From contig NZ_CP094467.1 of NCBI RefSeq assembly GCF_023347235.1, positions 2,294,001 through 2,358,000 of the forward strand: DNA of 64,000 nt, read 5' to 3'. The notes under the pieces were generated by a model. The model did no database searches. It had not been told where the DNA came from and saw only the letters and a program-made list of their open reading frames with translations. Shown here piece after piece: positions 59,572 to 64,000 of this stretch (its first letter is position 1; each line of letters opens with the position of its first letter). The position numbers and the translations under genes were made by a program. The DNA is from Faecalibacterium sp. I4-1-79. GTDB lineage: Bacteria > Bacillota > Clostridia > Oscillospirales > Ruminococcaceae.

Positions 59572-60004
59572 AAGACACTCCTATTCAACCGATTCATAGT
59601 AAGATGAAATATGGAACCCGAATTGAATTCGATTCTAGACGATTGATTCGGGGACGTCCAGCTGATGCTGTAAAGTTTTTAGATGCTATTTACGTTTACG
59701 ACAGCAAATGCCGTTACAAAGGTGTGTGTGATTCTTTCAGAACAATCAAATCTTTTGAACTTCACCATCTGAATGTACATGCGTGAAATTGGTTAATGCG
59801 TTAAGTTCTGCATCGGAATCTCCCTTTCATCTCAAATTCCACTCTAGCTATTATCAATGATATCAAAGCACAAGAACCCGTCGAAGTCCACGATTTTGTA
59901 TCAAAATAGAGAAAACTTGTAACGAAATCGGTGTGGCTGCAAACAATATGACCCTCAACACTGGGCATCCAGCTATGGTTTTCATATTTGAATCGTGCAT
60001 CTTA
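59572..60004. other. Gene-poor AT-rich region
   Basis: It contains a plus-strand frame of 60 codons (59604-59786) with no ribosome site or recognised family. Nothing else is seen. Confidence 0.3.
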
Positions 60005-60592
60005 TTAATGCCTTTTTCTGCAGTAAAAATAAGAAAGGATGGACGGAGTGCCAATATACAATAGTATTGACCAAATCATGACCGCTTTCGATTTATTGGG
60101 CAGAGAAAAAAGAATTGTAATACCTAAAAGTATAGTAGGAAAAGTTAATTCATATAAAAGCATGTGTGCATATCTCCATGTTTGACAATCGTCTAATGTC
60201 CATGGTAAACGCAAACCAACATACTTATTGAATGGAAGCTTTTTAGAGCAATTTCCAAAGATAGCCATAAAACCAAACACGAGAATCTCTGAAAGAAAAA
60301 TTTCCTGCGAATCAGATAGCACAATGACTCGCAACGCTTTTAATATTATATAACTAACGATAATAAATAAAAGTAGAATAACGCTAATACATATTATAGA
60401 AATTGAATAATTGTTTTTTCTGTCACTTTCTTCCAAAATTATATCATTCTTGTGCATCAACAAAAAAGCAACACTTATTATTGCAAAAAACAGACCAAAT
60501 AACATACGAATGATATTATTGGGAATCAATAATTCTCCTGCAATTCCGATTAAGCACAAAATTCTTACAAGGAACAGTTTGTCGTGCTTCAT
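60005..60592 (-). CDS. SdpI-like membrane protein (candidate immunity protein)
   Basis: A 195-residue protein with about six helices. Near residue 120 it has FNKYVGLRLPWTLDDCQTW, the pattern N-x-x-x-G-x-R-x-P-W-T-L...W typical of SdpI-family proteins, which protect Bacillus from the SdpC toxin peptide and include other immunity and regulator proteins. It is the last gene of a divergent run of small membrane proteins next to a two-component system. AT-rich. The immunity role is inference. Confidence 0.6.
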   Translation of the reverse strand: MKHDKLFLVRILCLIGIAGELLIPNNIIRMLFGLFFAIISVAFLLMHKNDIILEESDRKNNYSISIICISVILLLFIIVSYIILKALRVIVLSDSQEIFLSEILVFGFMAIFGNCSKKLPFNKYVGLRLPWTLDDCQTWRYAHMLLYELTFPTILLGITILFSLPNKSKAVMIWSILLYIGTPSILSYFYCRKRH

Positions 60593-60730
60593 CTTTGCTC
60601 ACCCCTCAAGCCTAGAATCATTTCATAGAATGTACTTAGCCTTAAATACACGAATAGCTTCTCACGGTTGTAAATCCGAAATAGTAAGCTCGCATGATAA
60701 TAAAATAGTCCTTCAACACGGTAATATAAA

Positions 60731-60907
60731 TTATTTAGTTCTCCATTTCCACCACTTTACCAGCATTACAATAACGGCAACCACGAAAACGGCTATAAAC
60801 AGTACCAACGATATTTCATTCAGAACAATATTCCGCTTAAAGAAGAAAAGCACCACCAACCGCACTGCAAGAGCAACTAACAGCAAAGCTCCTATAATTT
60901 TACTCAT
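60731..60907 (-). CDS. 58-residue small membrane protein
   Basis: Reads MSKIIGALLLVALAVRLVVL, then FKRNIVLNEISLVLF, a second hydrophobic segment, and the basic end KWWKWRTK. Two membrane segments are joined by a short charged loop. The start follows AAAGGAAAAGAATC, and the gene overlaps the frame upstream. It is too short for most gene callers. Possible peptide or immunity component. Confidence 0.5.
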   Translation of the reverse strand: MSKIIGALLLVALAVRLVVLFFFKRNIVLNEISLVLFIAVFVVAVIVMLVKWWKWRTK

Positions 60908-61025
60908 GATTCTTTTCCTTTCGATGTTTCTTTACGGTTCCTAAACTCTCTTGCAACATATGAATGATATGTAACACCATAACCACCCACAGAAGTATAA
61001 ACCATCCGAGAAGTACTATACGCAA
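60900..61025 (-). CDS. Possible 41-residue small membrane protein (TTG start)
   Basis: Read from TTG at 61025: RIVLLGWFILLWVVMVLHII, then HMLQESLGTVKKHRKEKNHE. One membrane segment and a basic tail. The stop overlaps the start of the next gene, a sign of translational coupling. No good ribosome site is seen, so the start is uncertain. Confidence 0.35.
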   Translation of the reverse strand: MRIVLLGWFILLWVVMVLHIIHMLQESLGTVKKHRKEKNHE

Positions 61026-61048
61026 TAAGTTTTCTTCATTTTAGTTCC

Positions 61049-61303
61049 TCACTGTACAACATAGCCAATAAGAGCAACGATCTTTCCATTATCATACAAA
61101 AGAGCTACTTCGTTGTTGAGTTCAATCAAACTTTCGTAAGCTCCCAATTGGCATTCATCTAAAATATCTTTATTAACTGCGTAGTCGATTTTATAAGGAG
61201 AAACATCTTTTCCATTGTTACTTAAATCGAATAACTCAAAAATTTGATTTGTTGGCAGCTCACTTACCTTTGCATATGAGAAAAAATTCTGTATCTTTTT
61301 CAT
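61049..61303 (-). CDS. 84-residue soluble small protein
   Basis: Starts MKKIQNFFSYAKVSELPTNQ and is hydrophilic, with a mixed alpha/beta pattern (for example NNEVALLYDNGKIVALIGYV at the end). The start is uncertain: GAGGTG lies 17 bases before ATG 61303, and an in-frame TTG lies at 61351. No family known. It is the only member of the small-gene run without a clear membrane segment. Confidence 0.45.
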   Translation of the reverse strand: MKKIQNFFSYAKVSELPTNQIFELFDLSNNGKDVSPYKIDYAVNKDILDECQLGAYESLIELNNEVALLYDNGKIVALIGYVVQ

Positions 61304-61352
61304 CAGTATCGCTTCACCTCGATAAAATTCTGCGGCAGAAATATATATCAAT

Positions 61353-61541
61353 CTATTTATTTTTGATGCTTTTTATAACAACAAAAACTATTATGAGAAC
61401 GCAAATGCCTCCACTTGATAAACAAAGTACCTTATCTTCTGCCCTTAGAACACCCACAGCACTTCTCATGTTCCAATAATACAAATCGTAAGACAAGCTC
61501 ATGATTGCAAATGTAAGGAGGCCATAGTATGCTTTCTTCAT
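61353..61541 (-). CDS. 62-residue small membrane protein
   Basis: MKKAYYGLLTFAIMSLSYDL, then YWNMRSAVGVLRAEDKVLCL, and a second membrane helix ending IKSIKNK. It has two helices with a cysteine in the loop. The start at 61541 is 13 bases after an AAAGG; an upstream TTG is possible. It lies 17 bases after the next gene upstream. Confidence 0.45.
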   Translation of the reverse strand: MKKAYYGLLTFAIMSLSYDLYYWNMRSAVGVLRAEDKVLCLSSGGICVLIIVFVVIKSIKNK

Positions 61542-61558
61542 TGGCAATCGGTGTCCTT

Positions 61559-61681
61559 TCAATTTTTGCGTAAAAACTTAATGGCATAGCGAATCAGATA
61601 CTTTACAAGAACTACCAGTACGATTCCTACGATTACCGCTATCGAAATAACCAGTAAAAGTTCCAATGGTGAAAACTTCAT
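61559..61681 (-). CDS. 40-residue single-TM peptide; first gene of the divergent small-protein operon
   Basis: MKFSPLELLLVISIAVIVGI, then VLVVLVKYLIRYAIKFLRKN. One long hydrophobic helix and a strongly basic amphipathic tail, as in small pore-forming or holin-like peptides. The start at 61681 has GGAAGGATAAGC. It lies directly downstream of a promoter and LytTR-type repeats. Confidence 0.5.
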   Translation of the reverse strand: MKFSPLELLLVISIAVIVGIVLVVLVKYLIRYAIKFLRKN

Positions 61682-61735
61682 GCTTATCCTTCCCGGTTTT
61701 GATATTGTAGAAACGCTGATACTAATTTCAATATC

Positions 61736-61763
61736 AATGTACCATAGATTTTTCCGAAAGCAA
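61736..61763 (-). promoter_or_regulatory. Promoter of the small-protein operon
   Basis: On the minus strand TTGCTT (61758-61763), 16 bases, TACATT (61736-61741). The weak -35 fits an activator-dependent promoter. Confidence 0.5.
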
Positions 61764-61769
61764 GACCTT

Positions 61770-61802
61770 TGGCAAAACTGGTCGTTATGGTGGCAAAAGT
61801 GG
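61770..61802. promoter_or_regulatory. Direct repeats, candidate LytTR regulator binding site
   Basis: TGGCAAAACTGG (61770-61781) and TGGCAAAAGTGG (61791-61802), 11 of 12 bases identical and 21 bp apart, two helical turns. They lie 6 bp upstream of the minus-strand -35, the typical position of AgrA/ComE-type sites. Confidence 0.6.
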
Positions 61803-61815
61803 TATGTCAAACTAC

Positions 61816-61844
61816 TTGTCAGGCGCAAATGCACAGTTTATAAT
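61816..61844 (+). promoter_or_regulatory. Promoter of the two-component system
   Basis: TTGTCA (61816-61821), 17 bases, TATAAT (61839-61844), 35 bases upstream of the response-regulator start. Confidence 0.7.
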
Positions 61845-61879
61845 AGTGTCAGAAACATTACTTTGTGGAGGACGACAAA

Positions 61880-62578
61880 ATGGTGAGGTATCGAATTGCA
61901 GTCTGCGATGATGAACCGTCAGAACTTGAAGATATTGTTCATAGCGTCAAGCGATATGATGTCCATAGCGACTTTGACATTGAAAATTACACAGACGGTG
62001 CCGCACTTTTAAGTGATTTGCAGCTAAAAAGGAAGTTCTTCGATCTTCTGCTGCTTGATATCGAAATGCCTTCAAACGGATTCCAGTTGGCACAAACCTT
62101 AACGCAGATGGAAAAACATCCGCTGGTGATCTTTGTTACAAAGCGGCATGAATACGCTGTGCAGGGGTATGGCATTGCATTCCGTTATCTGGTGAAACCA
62201 CTTGATGAATCGCTTTTTACCGCTGCAATGGATGCCGTTGTCCAAGAATTGAATTCCAAGCACTTTACCGTTGAATATGAAGGAGCCACACTCTCATTGG
62301 AAACATCGGACATTTATTATCTGGAAAGCCATGGGCATAAAGTCTTGATTCATTGTAAAGGTCAAGACCTCACTCTGCGAATGACGATTCCAGAAGCCTT
62401 AGAACAGTTGCCGAAAAGGTGTTTTGCTTCACCCCATAAAAGCTATCTTGTCAACATGGAGCATATTATCTATGCCACAGGAACGATGGTTGTTCTGTCG
62501 AGTGGAAATCAATTGCCGATCAGCCGGAGGAAGCGTCAGGAGTTCAATCAGAGCTTTAACGCTTATTTGGGAAGATGA
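61880..62578 (+). CDS. LytTR-family response regulator (AgrA/ComE-like)
   Basis: A 232-residue regulator. The receiver domain (1-120) has the acidic pair Asp10/Asp11, the phosphorylated Asp60 (LLLLDIEMPS) and KPLDE. The LytTR DNA-binding domain (about 135-232) has IYYLESHGHKVLIH and SPHKSYLVNMEHI. It is phosphorylated by the kinase encoded next (4-base overlap) and probably activates the divergent small genes through the repeats at 61770-61802. Start at 61880 after GGAGGACGACAA. Confidence 0.88.
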   Translation: MVRYRIAVCDDEPSELEDIVHSVKRYDVHSDFDIENYTDGAALLSDLQLKRKFFDLLLLDIEMPSNGFQLAQTLTQMEKHPLVIFVTKRHEYAVQGYGIAFRYLVKPLDESLFTAAMDAVVQELNSKHFTVEYEGATLSLETSDIYYLESHGHKVLIHCKGQDLTLRMTIPEALEQLPKRCFASPHKSYLVNMEHIIYATGTMVVLSSGNQLPISRRKRQEFNQSFNAYLGR

Positions 62579-63840
62579 TATATTATTTTGTTGAATTTGC
62601 TGGGAGTTTTGCCAACATCGCATTGCTCGTACTTTTCGTTGACCGTTTATTCCAGAAAAAAGATTTGTATTTGCGATGGTTCTATCTTTATATTGCGCTT
62701 CTAATGGCTGGGCAATGTATATTGAGCCTGTTTCCCACTTGGGTAATGCCGCGAACGATTTACCTCCTTCTGGGAGGGTTTCTTCTTGCGATGCTGTTTT
62801 ATGAAGTACAATTGTGGCAAGCCATCTTTGCAAGTGCTGCATTTTTTACGTTGATTGCAGTGGTTGAAGTTCTTGCAATGCTCCTTATCGGGCTGCGCAT
62901 CCCAGATACAGAGAGCCTAATGCAAGCGGGAGCAGCCAGACTGATTTACGTGGTGTTCTCGAATCTGATTCAGATTCCATTGCTAATCTTAGTTTCACAT
63001 TTTTTCAGCCGGAAAGAAAATGTGCTGCGCGTTCTTTGGCTGCTGCCGATCATCGCTATTCAGATTGCCAGCATTGCAGTTTGCTATGTGGTACAGTACC
63101 ATGCAGCGGATGAAAATTTTCCAGACTACCTGATTGGCTTTATGGCAGTACTTCTCTTAATAAACATCCTGATTGTTTTCTATGTGGAAGCTCTCCGAAA
63201 AAATGAGCAGGAAAAATTCAGAGCGGAATTTAACGAGCAGCAATATCGCTTGCAGATGGAGTATTATCAGCAGCTAAAGGAACGGCAGGAAGAAACAAGA
63301 GCCCTTTGGCACGACATCAAAAAATATATTCTGGCAATGCAGGCAGTTGCGGAACGCGGGAATTCCGAAGAACTTCACAAAATTGTACGAGATGCAACGG
63401 ATACCTTTGAACGTTCCAAAAATATTTCTACGATTGGAAATCCAGTTGTGGACGCACTGCTGAATCAGTATTTACATACAGCAGAAGAAAACGGCATCAA
63501 AGTTACTCTGGACGTAACGATTCCAGAAGTTCTATCTATATCTCCGTTATCTTTAAGCATCCTGATTGGAAACACATTCGACAATGCAATTGAAACTTGT
63601 TGTGGCTTGCCGCCAGAACAACGAAAGATCCATTTGCAGCTGCGCAAACAGTATCGAAGCCTTTTCTACCGCCTTGACAATCCATACAGTGATATCTCGC
63701 GCAGCCTTCGGGTTGGCAGCCACCATGGATATGGACTGAAAAATGTAAAACGTGTGGTGAAGGAAAGCGATGGCGATTTTTATGCCGAAAAGAAGAATGG
63801 AACTTTTACCGTGAAAGTTCGATTGAACTGCGAGAATTAA
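62575..63840 (+). CDS. AgrC/ComD-like sensor histidine kinase
   Basis: A 421-residue HPK10-type kinase. Six or seven transmembrane helices (about residues 5-205) form the peptide-sensing part. A coiled coil leads to the H-box ETRALWHDIKKY (His246), the X-region NPVVDALLNQYL, the N-box GNTFDNAIE and the G-box GYGLKNVKRV. This kinase type normally detects a secreted peptide. No typical AgrB/AgrD or ComA-type processing gene is within the window, so the signal may be one of the small peptides encoded divergently, or come from outside. Confidence 0.88.
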   Translation: MIYYFVEFAGSFANIALLVLFVDRLFQKKDLYLRWFYLYIALLMAGQCILSLFPTWVMPRTIYLLLGGFLLAMLFYEVQLWQAIFASAAFFTLIAVVEVLAMLLIGLRIPDTESLMQAGAARLIYVVFSNLIQIPLLILVSHFFSRKENVLRVLWLLPIIAIQIASIAVCYVVQYHAADENFPDYLIGFMAVLLLINILIVFYVEALRKNEQEKFRAEFNEQQYRLQMEYYQQLKERQEETRALWHDIKKYILAMQAVAERGNSEELHKIVRDATDTFERSKNISTIGNPVVDALLNQYLHTAEENGIKVTLDVTIPEVLSISPLSLSILIGNTFDNAIETCCGLPPEQRKIHLQLRKQYRSLFYRLDNPYSDISRSLRVGSHHGYGLKNVKRVVKESDGDFYAEKKNGTFTVKVRLNCEN

Positions 63841-63921
63841 GAGTTTTTCTAAAGCACCGTGTTGCTTTTCACTTGTACTGTGTATGTTTTGCCTATTTCA
63901 TGTATTCATTCTCCTAAAGTG

Positions 63922-63950
63922 TTGACACCTTGCAGAGAATATGCTATTAT
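63922..63950 (+). promoter_or_regulatory. Promoter at the right edge
   Basis: TTGACA (63922-63927), 17 bases, TATTAT (63945-63950). The gene it serves begins beyond the window, so the island may continue to the right. Confidence 0.6.
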
Positions 63951-64000
63951 TTCCGAAAGTCCCACTGATTTTGTGGATTGGTTACAAGCCATCCACAAGA

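Noticed and set aside
59604-59786. 60-codon plus-strand frame possibly from a recombinase
   Set aside because: No ribosome site, and similarity to recombinase C-termini was too vague to support a call.
60607-60690. Very short minus-strand frame MRAYYFGFTTVRSYSCI
   Set aside because: A 17-residue peptide with the ribosome-like AAGGA too far away; could be a signal peptide but the evidence is too thin to list.

Overview
The window looks like chromosomal DNA from a Gram-positive gut Clostridium-cluster bacterium, most probably Faecalibacterium (F. prausnitzii group). The evidence is GC-rich coding sequence with AGGAGG-type ribosome binding sites, many lipobox proteins, no outer-membrane genes, and at 37.8-53.1 kb a beta-mannan utilisation locus with the composition known from F. 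prausnitzii. The species call is inference. No rRNA, tRNA, CRISPR array, complete phage or intact transposon was seen.

Layout. (1) 0-17 kb, minus strand: a close-packed run of 17 genes. It holds a secreted protein cut by the window edge, a 5'-nucleotidase-type phosphoesterase, several families of duplicated lipoproteins, and three genes (SPFH + zinc ribbons, zinc-ribbon membrane protein, TPM-domain membrane protein) that resemble the YdjI/YdjG/YdjH membrane-stress proteins of Bacillus. (2) 17.4-20.3 kb, plus strand: an orphan solute-binding lipoprotein and a membrane-tethered LuxR-type regulator. (3) 20.5-21.7 kb: a YoaP-type acetyltransferase and an out-of-frame TetR/RNHCP gene scar. (4) 22-26 kb: a secreted protein, two FMN-binding-domain proteins and a NosR/NapH-like 4Fe-4S membrane protein, which together look like an extracytoplasmic flavin electron-transfer module. 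(5) 26.2-28.6 kb: a P1B-type metal ATPase and its small partner. (6) 28.8-35.2 kb, minus: an operon with a methyltransferase, an MBL-fold hydrolase, two ATC-hydrolase-family proteins, two membrane proteins and a decayed ABC exporter. (7) 35.3-37.2 kb: a ZIP metal transporter divergent from a second secreted protein. Its control region is a duplicate of the one at 21.8-22.1 kb, where a remnant of the ZIP gene survives. Three control regions (22.0, 35.1 and 36.2 kb) share the order promoter, terminator hairpin, DtxR/IdeR-like palindrome GTTAGGTAAWGCTAAC, gene.

(8) 37.8-53.1 kb: the beta-mannan locus. It contains two acetyl esterases (CE17-like, CE2-like), a GH113 mannanase, a LacI regulator, a manno-oligosaccharide ABC importer without its own ATPase, two GH130 phosphorylases, a mannobiose 2-epimerase, a YesL-like protein, a phosphohexomutase and mannose-6-phosphate isomerase. 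Imported acetylated manno-oligosaccharides would be deacetylated, epimerised and phosphorolysed to mannose-1-phosphate, and then sent to glycolysis as mannose-6-P and fructose-6-P.

(9) 53.8-60 kb: an accessory zone with gene scars and a MacB-type ABC transporter flanked by remnants of other ATPase genes. (10) 60-63.8 kb: an AT-rich, probably acquired island. An AgrC/AgrA-like two-component system faces a divergent run of very small, mostly membrane proteins that ends in an SdpI-like protein. A pair of 21-bp-spaced direct repeats sits just upstream of the small-protein promoter, where a LytTR activator would bind. This is the best candidate for an undescribed signalling, bacteriocin or immunity system in the window.
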